A stretch of 61,117 bases of DNA from Pseudomonas sp. RIT-PI-q (GTDB taxonomy: Bacteria > Pseudomonadota > Gammaproteobacteria > Pseudomonadales > Pseudomonadaceae): NCBI RefSeq assembly GCF_001297125.1, contig NZ_LHPC01000013.1:1-61117 (forward strand). Reading direction: 5' to 3'. The position numbers and the translations under genes were made by a program. This document shows positions 45,884 through 57,576 of the stretch, piece after piece (position 1 is the stretch's first letter; each line of letters starts with the position of its first letter). The notes under the pieces are model-generated. The model ran no database searches and was not told the origin of the DNA. It saw only the letters and a program-made list of their open reading frames with translations.

Positions 45884-46476
45884 AGGATGTCCCACAGCTC
45901 ACGGACATCGCGCCCGGCGATACGGATCATCATCAGGCTGAGAATCGCCAGGGCAAACAGGCCGATGCCGGGCAACACATCCAGCAGTCCGGCGAGTTTG
46001 ATCACCGCGACCATGGCACCCAGCAGACAGACCTCCAGCATGCTCCAGGGCCGGAGGGTTTCCAGCCAGCGCATGCAGAACCTGAAACCGGGCGAGCGCT
46101 GGTCCGCCAGGGCGAAGCCCAGGACCCAGATCAGCAGCACCAGCTGGAAAATCGGCGCGATGATCATGGCGATCGCCGCCACCATCGCAATGAACGTGAT
46201 GGGCCCGTGACTCAGGGCCAATACCGAATCCCAGAGCGTGGCGCTGTTTTTCAGGCCTTTGAGGCTGATGCTCATCACTGGGTAGAAATTGGTGAAAATC
46301 CACAGCACCAGGGCGGTGAAGCTCAACGCCAGGCGCTGCTGCACCGTCAGGCCGTTATAGCGCTGAAGCACGCCGCCGCAGCGCGTACACAGGGTTTTTT
46401 GATGTTTGGCGAGCGTGACTTTTTCATACACGCAGTCGCAGTGCTCGCAAATGATCAGCTGGTCAGTCGTTGCCAT
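45880..46476 (-). CDS. pqiA: PqiA-family inner-membrane protein (first copy)
   Basis: This 198-residue protein has a zinc ribbon (ICEHCDCVYEKV... CTRCGGVL) and four membrane helices, with TNFYPVMSISLKGL near residue 65. It heads the operon pqiA-pqiA-pqiB-pqiC. ATG 46476 gives the family-typical MATTDQLIICEHCD start; the longer upstream reading is not supported. The promoter should lie in 46477-46620, just ahead of a BIME. Confidence 0.9.
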   Translation of the reverse strand: MATTDQLIICEHCDCVYEKVTLAKHQKTLCTRCGGVLQRYNGLTVQQRLALSFTALVLWIFTNFYPVMSISLKGLKNSATLWDSVLALSHGPITFIAMVAAIAMIIAPIFQLVLLIWVLGFALADQRSPGFRFCMRWLETLRPWSMLEVCLLGAMVAVIKLAGLLDVLPGIGLFALAILSLMMIRIAGRDVRELWDIL

Positions 46477-46620
46477 AGGCCAAGCTCGACAGGAGGCAGA
46501 AAGTGATGAGCACTCCCTCAATATAGAAGTGCCTCGCGATTGAGCAAATCGAAAGGCTGAACAAGAGATGGGCCGGACGGTCATTTGTGACTAATGACCA
46601 ATCAGATAACCTGACGCGAT

Positions 46621-46759
46621 CCATGTAGCAGCTGGCGAAGCCTGCGTTCGGCTGCGCAGCAGTCGTGAAATCAGGCAACGCGGTCCTTCAGGATGACCTC
46701 GCGCTCAGGTTTTACGACTGCTGCGCAGCCGAACGCAGGCTTCGCCAGCTGCTACATGG
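46621..46759. repeat. BIME with 46-bp perfect inverted arms
   Basis: The left arm is 46621-46666 and the right arm 46714-46759; the arms are exact complements over 46 bases around a 47-nt loop. Each contains CCATGTAGCAGCTGGCGAAG and GGCTGCGCAGCAGTCGT. It is situated between the FAD oxidoreductase gene and the pqi promoter region. Confidence 0.95.
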
Positions 46760-46773
46760 TAAGCGTCGGTGCT

Positions 46774-49311
<2,538 letters not shown>

Positions 49312-49339
49312 ATGTGTGATGCCATGGGGAGCGAGGCTT

Positions 49340-50698
49340 TTAGACGCTCAGCAGCAGGAACTCGCGCTCCCACGAGCTGATCACGCGCTTGAAGTTCTCG
49401 TGCTCGGCGCGCTTGACCGCGACATAACCGCGAACGAATTTGCTGCCCAGATAGCGCGAGACGGTGTCGCACTCTTCCATCTGCGTCAGCGCGTCCTCGA
49501 TGGTGATCGGCAAGCGCAGATTACGGCGCTCATAGGCCCGACCTTGCACCGCAGCGCTCGGTTCGACGCACTCGACCATCCCCAGATACCCGCACAACAG
49601 GCTCGCGGCAATCGCCAGATACGGGTTGGCATCCGCGCCCGGCAAACGGTTCTCCACCCGCATCGAGTCCGGGCTGGAGGTCGGCACGCGCAAGCCGACG
49701 GTACGGTTTTCTTCGCCCCATTCGACGTTCACCGGCGCCGAGGTGTCCGGCAGGAAGCGGCGGAACGAGTTGACGTTGGGCGCGAACATCGGCAGCACTT
49801 TGGGGATGTACTTTTGCAGGCCGCCGATGTGATGCAGGAACAGCTCACTCATGGTGCCGTCGGCATTGGCGAAGATCGGCTGGCCGGTGGCGATGTCCAC
49901 CACACTTTGGTGAATGTGCATGGCACTGCCAGGCTCATCGCCAATCGGCTTGGCCATGAACGTCGCGGCGACATTGTGCTTGAGCGCCGCCTCACGCATG
50001 GTGCGTTTGAACACGGTGATCTGGTCCGCCAGGTCCAGTGCGTCGCCGTGACGGAAGTTGATTTCCATCTGCGCCGGGCCGTCTTCGTGGATCAGCGTGT
50101 CAAGGTCCAGACCCTGCAATTCGCACCAGTCGTAGACGTCTTCGAACAGCGGGTCGAACTCGTTGGCGGCGTCGATGGAAAACGACTGACGACCACTTTC
50201 CGCACGGCCCGAACGGCCCATCGGCGCCTTCAGCGGCAAGTCCGGGTCTTCGCAGCGCTGGGTCAGGTAAAACTCCATTTCTGGCGCGACAATCGGCTTC
50301 CAGCCCTTGTCGGTGTACAGCTGCAGGACTTTCTTCAGCACGTTGCGCGGCGACAGTTCGATGGGGTTGCCGAACTTGTCGAAGGTGTCGTGGATCACGA
50401 TGGCCGTCGGCTCGATGGCCCATGGAATCACGTAGACCGCATCGGACACCGGTTTGCAGACCATGTCGATATCGGCCGGGTCGAGCAGGTCGTAGTAGAT
50501 GTCGTCGTCGACAAAGTCCCCGGTTACCGTTTGCAAAAGCACACTTTCCGGCAGGCGCATGCCTCGCTCATGCAGGAACTTGTTGGTGGGCGCAATTTTG
50601 CCGCGCGCAATGCCGGTCAGGTCGCTGACGACGCACTCGACTTCGGTAATCTTGTGATCTTTCAGCCACGTCAGCAGCTGATCGAAAGGGGCATTCAT
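49340..50698 (-). CDS. Glutamine-synthetase-family ligase (gamma-glutamylputrescine synthetase type)
   Basis: This 452-residue class-I/III GS-like enzyme has an N-terminal beta-grasp (ECVVSDLTGIARGK) and a catalytic domain with APEMEFYL near residue 140, GPAQMEINF near 205, MHIHQSV near 258 and ENRTVGLRVP near 325. GS-like enzymes in such clusters (PuuA, SpuI) glutamylate putrescine or other amines before oxidation. The oxidase and binding protein follow on the same strand. ATG 50698 gives the typical MNAPFDQLLTWL start; AACGAGGT serves as the ribosome-binding site. The AraC gene is divergent. Confidence 0.9.
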   Translation of the reverse strand: MNAPFDQLLTWLKDHKITEVECVVSDLTGIARGKIAPTNKFLHERGMRLPESVLLQTVTGDFVDDDIYYDLLDPADIDMVCKPVSDAVYVIPWAIEPTAIVIHDTFDKFGNPIELSPRNVLKKVLQLYTDKGWKPIVAPEMEFYLTQRCEDPDLPLKAPMGRSGRAESGRQSFSIDAANEFDPLFEDVYDWCELQGLDLDTLIHEDGPAQMEINFRHGDALDLADQITVFKRTMREAALKHNVAATFMAKPIGDEPGSAMHIHQSVVDIATGQPIFANADGTMSELFLHHIGGLQKYIPKVLPMFAPNVNSFRRFLPDTSAPVNVEWGEENRTVGLRVPTSSPDSMRVENRLPGADANPYLAIAASLLCGYLGMVECVEPSAAVQGRAYERRNLRLPITIEDALTQMEECDTVSRYLGSKFVRGYVAVKRAEHENFKRVISSWEREFLLLSV

Positions 50699-50859
50699 AA
50701 AGACCTCGTTATTGGTTTTATTAACGCCAGGAGAAGCCGATTTCATCTTTCGGACACTTCCCCTGTAGCGCGTTGACGACTATCTTGGGCGAGCCTTGCG
50801 GTTCCATCTATCCACTTTAAGCAGCACAAAGCGCACCAAAAGAGTGCGCAAGGTCTCCC

Positions 50860-51768
50860 ATGACAACCTGTAACTCGTTGCAAGTCCAAGCGTTCAACAC
50901 GGCTGATGTGGCCGAACAAATCCTCGCCACACCGGGGTGGGTGCAGCATTACCAGCAGATGTCACCGGGGCATTTTGCCGGGCGGGTGCGCTATCTGGAC
51001 CTGCAAGGCGTGGAGATTTACGAGGAGCAAATGAACACGCGGGTCGAGCAGAATTTCAGCGCGCCTGAGGGTTCGCTGGCGTTCTGTTTCGATCGAAGTG
51101 ACAACGCGCTGTACGTGTTGAACGAGGAAAGCCGCAATATCTGGATCACCCCGGAGAATTACCAGGAAATCGCCGTGGTGTTCGGTCCGGAGTTTGTTCA
51201 GCGCCATGGGTTGAATGTCGCGCGGCTTGAAGGGTTGTTCATGGCGCCGCTGAATTCGGGGCAGAACGCGCTGTTCAGTCGCTGGTTGAGCGGGACGTTG
51301 ACCCGGCTCGCGCAGACGCTTGATCCGCCGAGCAAAGAGGCGTTGACCCAGCAGTTGCTGGAGGACTGTTTGTACATCCTCGATAACGCCTGTGTGTGCC
51401 TTGATCGTGGCGGTTTGCAGCGCCGGGCCGAGGAACGCGCGGTGATGAAACGTATCGGTGAGTGGGCGGCTGATGCGCCGGAGGAAACCCTGAATCTGTT
51501 GGAGCTTTCACAGGTCGCCGGGGTTTCGTTGCGGCAGTTGCAGCATGCGTTCAAGGCCTATACCGGTATGACGCCGACTCATTGGCTGCGATTACGCCGA
51601 CTCAACAGTGCGCACCGTGAATTGCTCAGTCGCTCGGCAATGGAAACCACCGTGGCGGAGGTGGCGATGCGTTGGTCGTTCTGGCATTTGGGGCGGTTTT
51701 CCAGCAGCTATCGAGCGTTGTTCAGGGAATTGCCGAGTGAGACGCTGAAGCGTGTAGGGCGGGGCTGA
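50860..51768 (+). CDS. AraC-family transcriptional regulator (EutR-like)
   Basis: This 302-residue protein has a C-terminal double helix-turn-helix (residues about 195-298, with LSQVAGVSLRQLQHAFKAYT and the second helix FSSSYRALFRELPSETL) and an N-terminal cupin-like ligand domain. The domain arrangement resembles EutR-type activators. It is divergent from the GS-like gene across 161 bases, so it is the likely activator of the amine-catabolic genes, possibly sensing the amine itself. Confidence 0.85.
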   Translation: MTTCNSLQVQAFNTADVAEQILATPGWVQHYQQMSPGHFAGRVRYLDLQGVEIYEEQMNTRVEQNFSAPEGSLAFCFDRSDNALYVLNEESRNIWITPENYQEIAVVFGPEFVQRHGLNVARLEGLFMAPLNSGQNALFSRWLSGTLTRLAQTLDPPSKEALTQQLLEDCLYILDNACVCLDRGGLQRRAEERAVMKRIGEWAADAPEETLNLLELSQVAGVSLRQLQHAFKAYTGMTPTHWLRLRRLNSAHRELLSRSAMETTVAEVAMRWSFWHLGRFSSSYRALFRELPSETLKRVGRG

Positions 51769-51825
51769 TTGGTTGGTTGGGGGCCTATCCGTTTTTTGGG
51801 TGATGGCCGCTATGACAGCGGCCCC

Positions 51826-51931
51826 CCTGTAGGAGCTGGCTTGCCAGCGAAGCATTCGAATGCGCCACGTTTATCCTGGTAAAACACGTCATCGTTAACG
51901 ACCTTCGCTGGCAAGCCAGCTCCTACAAGGG
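51826..51931. repeat. Convergent REP pair between convergent genes
   Basis: CCCTGTAGGAGCTGGCTTGC and its complement (ending CTCCTACAAGGG) flank about 60 bases. It is located between the AraC gene and the converging mechanosensitive channel gene. Confidence 0.92.
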
Positions 51932-52011
51932 GGATGGTGGATTTCAGAGGTTGCGTTCGATTTTGATCCAGCCGTTGCTTGGGCTTCAGATCTGCCCCCC
52001 ATTCATCCCAC

Positions 52012-54390
52012 TCAAACCGCAGGCGCCGGTTTCGCCAGCTCAATACCCGCCGCCCCCAAACGCTTCAGAATCTCAAACAACAAGTCACTCTTGGTACTGG
52101 CCACAATCCTCGGGCTACTGACATACCCGGTAATCGTCAACGTAATCCCTTCCGGCGTCAGCTTGCTGAACCGCACCGACGGCGCAGGATTATCGAGAAT
52201 GGTCTCGTGCTCACAATACGTCTCATACAACAGGTTTTTGACTTGCTCGGGATCGATGTCCAGCGGGAACACCAACTCAAGAATCGCCACCCCTTGAGCA
52301 CTCCCGCCCATCGTCACATTGCGCAAATTTTGTGAAATCAGCTGCGAGTTAGGCACGATCACAATCGAACGGTCACTGAGCTGAATCTCGGTCGCCCGCA
52401 CGTTAATCCGCCGGATATCGCCCTCAACCCCGCTGATGCTGATCAAGTCGCCGACCTTCACCGGACGCTCGGTGAGAAGGATCAACCCGGAAACGAAATT
52501 CTTGACGATTTCCTGCAAGCCAAAGCCGATACCCACCGACAAGGCGCTAACAATCCAGGCCAGATTGGTCCACTTGACGCCCAATGAAGACAACGTCAGC
52601 AAAATCACCAGCGCGTAGCCGATGTTACTGAACAGCGTGCTCAGCGACGCGCCCATGCCAGGGTCCATATCGGTCTTGGGCAGGAGCTCGTTGTCCAGCC
52701 ACCGGCGCAGCGATCGAATCAGGTAGATGCCGATCAACAGTGCCAAGACCGCGTTCAGCAGGTTTTCCGGGATGATGTTCAGCTTGCGCAGGCCATCGCC
52801 GCCGAGTATCGCTGACACCCGGTCAATCAGTTGCCCGAAGGTCGATCCAACGCCCCCGACAAGCGTGGTAATCACAGCAATCAGTATCAAGGTCGCGCGG
52901 CCGAGCCCCGACAAAACCACCTCGATTTGTTCAAGCCTTACGTCGCCGATACCGAGCAGTTGCTTGATGGCCTTGCCACTGGGATGCTTTGGCGAAAACA
53001 GGTAATCGCACAGGTCCTTGAACAGCTGCGTCAGCAAATAGAAGCTGGAAATCACGATATACAGCCAGACAATTTCGTAGGTGATAAATCTGGCGAGGGA
53101 GATGTAACCGACCAACAGGCCCAACAACGAGATCAATACGCCGATGCTGATACCGGAATAAATCAAGCCTGCCAGCGTCGTACCGGCCTCAGGCGCTTCC
53201 CCGGCAATCACCATCGCTCGGCGGGTTTTATTGGTGCGCAGCAACAGTGCACCCAGAATCAGGGCAACGACCAGCGCGACGACGCCCCGGCAGAAGATAA
53301 CCGCTTGCGAACTCATGCCCATCGCATTGGTGATCTGCGTCAGCGAAACCAGCACCAGCAGTGATGCGGCGAGCAAGGCCGGATATCGGCTCATCGCAAG
53401 CGCCACTTCATCGGCGATTCCAGGCAAACGCCAGGAAGGATTGCGCCTGGACAACAGGGCCCGACTCAGGCCGGTAATCATGGCGCAGGTATAAGCCAAC
53501 TTCTCGATATCCTCGAAATAGCCTTGCAGCGGCTGCGTCAGGGGATCAAGTCGAGTGGCAGCGATCAAGATCAGTTGGATAGCGGCGCCTGCACTCAACA
53601 GGGTGGCGAGTACCGTCGATATCGCCAGTGAGCTTCGGCGCAAACGACCTTCCGGCACGTGATGGATGCAGAACCAGGTCAGCCCGCGTTCAGCCAACCT
53701 GCGCCCCAGCGACCAGAAAGCCAGGGCCAGCAACAACAAAGTGACAGTCGTGCCGCGCTCGCCGGGTTGCCAGGCGGGCCGGACGACACTGACGAACTGG
53801 TCGCTGAAAAAACTCAGGCGGTTTTTATCCTCCTCCTGGGGGGAAAACAGCGGTGACCAGAAACGAGGGTTGAGCAGGCTGGTCGTGCGCTGGACCAGTT
53901 CGGTCTCCAGTTGAGTGCGGCGAATGCTGGCGATCTGGGTGATGAGGTTGGCTGCGCCCAGTTTGATGGCCTGCAGTATTTTTAGATCATCATCCACCTT
54001 GTCTTTTTGTTCGGTGAGGTAGGTCCGCTGCTTTACCAGATCGGCTTTTTCCACGGCCAGGCTGGTTGCGGATGTCGTGCCGAGCACATTGAGCTGCGCT
54101 TGCAATTGCGCCTGCTCGGGCAGTAACACGGCCTCGAGTTTGCTCGTATCACTGAGGAGTAATTGAACACTGTCCTGGAAACCCACCAACTGCGTGTAAT
54201 TGCTGCTCAACGACACCTGTTGTTTAAGGTTGTCGAGCCTGAGTTGCAGGGCTTCCAGATCGCCCTTTGACACGGTGGTGGTCGAGCTGGCCTCTGAAGT
54301 ATTGGCGGGTTCGTCCGCCGACAGCGCCCCGATGTTCGCCGCCAACAGCGCAAACACTATGGACACGAGTAATTTCAGTGCAGGACGCAT
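52012..54390 (-). CDS. Large MscS-family mechanosensitive ion channel (DUF3772 type)
   Basis: This 792-residue protein has a signal peptide (cleavage near AANIGALSA, residue 25), a periplasmic coiled-coil-rich DUF3772-like domain (residues about 30-190) and about 10 membrane helices. The C-terminal MscS pore and beta domain (about 545-790) include NFVSGLILLTERPVKVGDLI and SDRSIVIVPNSQLIS. Such channels open under membrane tension to release solutes during hypo-osmotic shock. It appears monocistronic. The family's extended members often lack a full role assignment. Confidence 0.9.
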   Translation of the reverse strand: MRPALKLLVSIVFALLAANIGALSADEPANTSEASSTTTVSKGDLEALQLRLDNLKQQVSLSSNYTQLVGFQDSVQLLLSDTSKLEAVLLPEQAQLQAQLNVLGTTSATSLAVEKADLVKQRTYLTEQKDKVDDDLKILQAIKLGAANLITQIASIRRTQLETELVQRTTSLLNPRFWSPLFSPQEEDKNRLSFFSDQFVSVVRPAWQPGERGTTVTLLLLALAFWSLGRRLAERGLTWFCIHHVPEGRLRRSSLAISTVLATLLSAGAAIQLILIAATRLDPLTQPLQGYFEDIEKLAYTCAMITGLSRALLSRRNPSWRLPGIADEVALAMSRYPALLAASLLVLVSLTQITNAMGMSSQAVIFCRGVVALVVALILGALLLRTNKTRRAMVIAGEAPEAGTTLAGLIYSGISIGVLISLLGLLVGYISLARFITYEIVWLYIVISSFYLLTQLFKDLCDYLFSPKHPSGKAIKQLLGIGDVRLEQIEVVLSGLGRATLILIAVITTLVGGVGSTFGQLIDRVSAILGGDGLRKLNIIPENLLNAVLALLIGIYLIRSLRRWLDNELLPKTDMDPGMGASLSTLFSNIGYALVILLTLSSLGVKWTNLAWIVSALSVGIGFGLQEIVKNFVSGLILLTERPVKVGDLISISGVEGDIRRINVRATEIQLSDRSIVIVPNSQLISQNLRNVTMGGSAQGVAILELVFPLDIDPEQVKNLLYETYCEHETILDNPAPSVRFSKLTPEGITLTITGYVSSPRIVASTKSDLLFEILKRLGAAGIELAKPAPAV

Positions 54391-54473
54391 AAGGATGCCC
54401 CGGCGGCTTTAGCCATTCAGGTTAGGCCATGGCGTGTGCAGGCGCGAAAAATACTTCCGGTAGACACCTCATT

Positions 54474-54571
54474 CCCTGTAGGAGCCGAGCTTGCTCGCGA
54501 AGGCGGCGTGTCAGGCTACGTTGCTGTGATTGACACGCCGCCTTCGCGAGCAAGCTCGGCTCCTACAGGGT
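54474..54571. repeat. Convergent REP pair (GGAGCCGAGCTTGCTCGCGA variant)
   Basis: The arms CCCTGTAGGAGCCGAGCTTG and its complement lie around a short central dyad (GCGTGTCA / TGACACGC). It sits between the divergent channel and porin genes. The remaining parts of the 428-nt gap should carry the two promoters; I found no gene there. Confidence 0.92.
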
Positions 54572-54796
54572 TCAGGCTCGGGCACGACAATTTGCCAAAG
54601 CGAATCCCCGCGGGATTGTTCTGAATACGCAAACACTGATGTCGCCGAGAATGGAATTGTTGGGGTAGGGGCGGGCTTGTAGCCTCCATTACGCCGAACA
54701 CCACGATCTGCCAACGATTGGGTGGAGCTCAAGCCAGGGCTCATCAAGTTGCATACCTTGCTTTCGGCCACGCGCCTCTTCGGGGGTTTGGCTCCT

Positions 54797-54804
54797 AATA
54801 AAAA
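54797..54804 (+). promoter_or_regulatory. Putative Hfq/Crc site before the porin gene
   Basis: AATAAAAA fits AAnAAnAA and precedes the AAGGTAGG ribosome-binding region of the porin gene. The longer string CCTAATAAAAATA is shared exactly with the leader of the acyl-CoA synthetase gene at about 308-320. Confidence 0.4.
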
Positions 54805-54818
54805 TAAGGTAGGCAGGT

Positions 54819-56165
54819 ATGAGTATTCGTGCGTGGGTTTGCGCAGCAACCCTGTTCGCTCCCGTTCTGGGCGCCAACGTTTTGTTTCCCTCAATCGCTT
54901 CGGCGGCGGACGATCCGATGGGCTCGCTGGTTCGCAGTGTTTTCGGCGATAGCCTGGAGCGCGAGCATGGCATCAAGATCTACGGCTGGGGCCAGGCAGG
55001 TGTGATCTATAACAACAACGGCACGGATGACGTCAGCAAACAGAGCTTCTTCAATACCGATGAAGGCGTGAACCTCAACCAGTTCGCCCTGGCCGTGGAG
55101 AAGAAACCCAAGAGCAATGTGGTCGGTCGTGTCGGACCGTTTCCCGGGCCGATGCCGCAAGAGGCTGACTGGGGTTTCAACGTCACCGCGCTGTATGGCA
55201 AGGATGCGCGCTTCTTCAAGACCTATGGCTGGGACGAGGACCTGAGCGTCAACCGCGACAACAAGGCTGAAGATCCTGCGTTCACCATCGCCCAGGCCTA
55301 CGTCGACTTTTACTTTCCGGTACTTGGCGGATCCGACCTGATGATCGGGATTTTCCACACACCGCTGGAAAACGAAATCGGCTTCGCCTTGCCATCCCCA
55401 GCACCGACCGACTTCTACTCGCACACCTATTCCTTCATGCACGGCCCGGCCAAACATGCCGGTGCGCTGTACTCGTTCAAACTGCCCTCGGCACCGGGGG
55501 AAAGCATGTTGGGCTTCGAGCTCGGCGTGGTGCAGGGCTGGAACAACCTGCAAGACCCCAATCATGATCCCGACATCATCGCCAACGTGCGTTGGCGCTC
55601 GGCCGATTTCAGCACCTGGATCGACTGGGAAAACATCTACGGCAACGGTGCCGGCGACAGCTTCGCCGAATGCGCGTGTGGCTCGCCGTTGCCCGCCGGG
55701 ACCAAGGATGACGACTACAAACGCGTCGCCTCTTACCTGACCTTGTCGCAAGTGCTCGACCCGAACAATCGCGTGGCGCTCGAGTTGAATTACGGCAAGC
55801 AAGAGCAGGGCGCCTTCGCCGGGTTTGCCAATAAAAGCGATGCCACCTGGTACGGCACCGACGTCAACTGGTATCACAAGCTCAGCGAAAACCTGATGTG
55901 GAACAGCCGCGCCGAGTGGTTCTACACCGATGCGCCGGTGCACGTGATGATGGCCAACATCGACCCGAATACCGGGATTCCCGATCCGACCTGGGGCAGT
56001 TTCTACGGGGTGACCACCAACCTGGCCTGGACGCCGACACCCAACCTGCGCCTGCGACCGGAATTGCGCTACGACATTCATTCCGGCCCCGGTCGCGATG
56101 CCTACGCCGATGGGCAAAAGGACTCACAGGTCGTTGCCTCTTTCGACGTCAGCTTCTTCTTCTAA
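54819..56165 (+). CDS. Outer-membrane beta-barrel porin (OmpL/BBP2-like)
   Basis: This 448-residue protein has a signal peptide (cleavage after SIASA near residue 28). It is rich in alternating beta-strand patterns ending with an aromatic C-terminus (SFDVSFFF), the signal for barrel assembly. The opening IKIYGWGQAGVIYNNNG resembles putative beta-barrel porin-2 (OmpL-like) family members. It is followed 87 nt later by a Tat-exported binding protein and a branched-chain-type ABC importer. It probably supplies the outer-membrane step for the same substrate. Confidence 0.83.
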   Translation: MSIRAWVCAATLFAPVLGANVLFPSIASAADDPMGSLVRSVFGDSLEREHGIKIYGWGQAGVIYNNNGTDDVSKQSFFNTDEGVNLNQFALAVEKKPKSNVVGRVGPFPGPMPQEADWGFNVTALYGKDARFFKTYGWDEDLSVNRDNKAEDPAFTIAQAYVDFYFPVLGGSDLMIGIFHTPLENEIGFALPSPAPTDFYSHTYSFMHGPAKHAGALYSFKLPSAPGESMLGFELGVVQGWNNLQDPNHDPDIIANVRWRSADFSTWIDWENIYGNGAGDSFAECACGSPLPAGTKDDDYKRVASYLTLSQVLDPNNRVALELNYGKQEQGAFAGFANKSDATWYGTDVNWYHKLSENLMWNSRAEWFYTDAPVHVMMANIDPNTGIPDPTWGSFYGVTTNLAWTPTPNLRLRPELRYDIHSGPGRDAYADGQKDSQVVASFDVSFFF

Positions 56166-56252
56166 ACCGACTTCTTTCGTTTACCTCTGACCCTGCGTGA
56201 TGGCCCAGCCACACGTTGCGACCCTATTCGTCCAGGCCTTTGGAGTCATTTC

Positions 56253-57563
56253 ATGACAGACAACAATGATAAAAACCTGTTTGGCCGCGACTTCACCCGT
56301 CGTGATTTCCTGCGCAGCACCGGCGTTGCCGCCGGTGGCGTGGCGCTAGCCAGTCTGCCTTTCAACTTCGCCCTGGGCAGTGAGCGGGTGATCAAGCTCG
56401 GCTATGTCAGTCCGCAGACCGGGCCATTGGCGCCCTTTGCGGCGGCCGATAACTACATCATCGAATCGCTCAAGCAAGTGCTGAAGAACTCGATCAACGT
56501 GGCCGGCAAGGCCTACCGACTGGAGATCATCGTCAAGGACAGCCAGTCCAACCCCAACCGCGCGGCGGAGGTGGCGAGTGAGCTGATTCTGTCGGATCAG
56601 GTCGACCTGATGCTGGTGTCGTCGACGCCGGAAACCACCAACCCGGTCTCCGACCAATGCGAAATCAACGAGATCCCGTGCATATCAACAGTCGCGCCGT
56701 GGCAGCCGTGGTTCTTTACCCGTGGCGGCAAGCCTGACCAGGGTTTCGAATGGACTTATCACTTCTTCTGGGGCCTGGAGGATGTGATCGGTACTTACAG
56801 CTCGATGTGGGGCGCGATGCCGTCCAACAAAGTGGTCGGCGGTCTGTTCCCTAACGATGGCGACGGCAATGCCTGGGGCGATCCGAAACTGGGCTTCCCA
56901 CCAGTGTTGGCGCAAAAGGGTTTCCAACTGGTCGATCCCGGTCGCTTTCAGAGCTTGACCGACGATTTCTCGGCGCAGATCGCCGCGTTCAAAAAGGCTG
57001 AGGTCGAGATCGTCACTGGCGTGGTCATTCCGCCGGACCTCAGCACCTTCTGGACCCAGGCTCGCCAACAGGGCTTCAAACCGAAAGCGGTGTCGGTCGG
57101 CAAGGCGCTGCTGTTCCCCACGGCGGTCGAAGCGCTGGGCAAGGCCGGCAACAACCTGTCGACCGAAATCTGGTGGAGCCCGACGCACCCGTTCAGCTCG
57201 TCCTTGACCGGCGCCAGTGCCGGGCAGTTGGCCCAGGGGTTCACTCAGGCCACCGGCAAGCAGTGGACGCAACCGCTGGGTTTCGTGCATGCGCTGTTCG
57301 AACTGGCGGTGGACATCCTCAAGCGCACCGAAGAAGTCGGCAACCCGCACGCGGTCCGCGATGCGTTGCTCAAGACCAACCTCAACACCGTCGTCGGGCC
57401 GATCAACTGGAACGGCGGGCCGGTGAAGAACGTCGCGAAAACGCCGCTGGTCAGCGGCCAATGGCGACTGGGCAATGACAACAAATATGACCTGGTCGTG
57501 ACCAGCAATGCCACCGCACCAGCTATTCCACTGGGCGGCGAGATGCAGGCCATTACGTATTGA
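56253..57563 (+). CDS. Branched-chain-type ABC transporter binding protein, Tat-exported
   Basis: This 436-residue Peripla_BP_6 protein has a twin-arginine signal (TRRDFLRSTGVAAGGVALAS at about residues 15-35). Export in folded form is unusual for Liv-type binding proteins. The mature part begins VIKLGYVSPQTGPLAPFA. Segments DQVDLMLVSSTPETTNPVSDQ near residue 115 and AFKKAEVEIVTGVVIPPD near 245 are typical of amide/aromatic-acid binders rather than of LivJ/LivK. The ligand is unknown. It heads the importer operon with genes for two ATPases and two permeases. Confidence 0.87.
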   Translation: MTDNNDKNLFGRDFTRRDFLRSTGVAAGGVALASLPFNFALGSERVIKLGYVSPQTGPLAPFAAADNYIIESLKQVLKNSINVAGKAYRLEIIVKDSQSNPNRAAEVASELILSDQVDLMLVSSTPETTNPVSDQCEINEIPCISTVAPWQPWFFTRGGKPDQGFEWTYHFFWGLEDVIGTYSSMWGAMPSNKVVGGLFPNDGDGNAWGDPKLGFPPVLAQKGFQLVDPGRFQSLTDDFSAQIAAFKKAEVEIVTGVVIPPDLSTFWTQARQQGFKPKAVSVGKALLFPTAVEALGKAGNNLSTEIWWSPTHPFSSSLTGASAGQLAQGFTQATGKQWTQPLGFVHALFELAVDILKRTEEVGNPHAVRDALLKTNLNTVVGPINWNGGPVKNVAKTPLVSGQWRLGNDNKYDLVVTSNATAPAIPLGGEMQAITY

Positions 57564-57576
57564 TCGCGGGTGCACC

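Noticed and set aside
50785..50802. Sigma-54-like GGG...TTGC sequence in the gap between the GS-like and AraC genes
   Set aside because: Spacing is 9 instead of 10 bases and the consensus is otherwise poor.
54743..54765. Sigma-54-like GG...GC pair before the porin gene
   Set aside because: The spacing between GG and GC is 11 rather than 10 bases and the flanks do not match TGGCAC/TTGCA.
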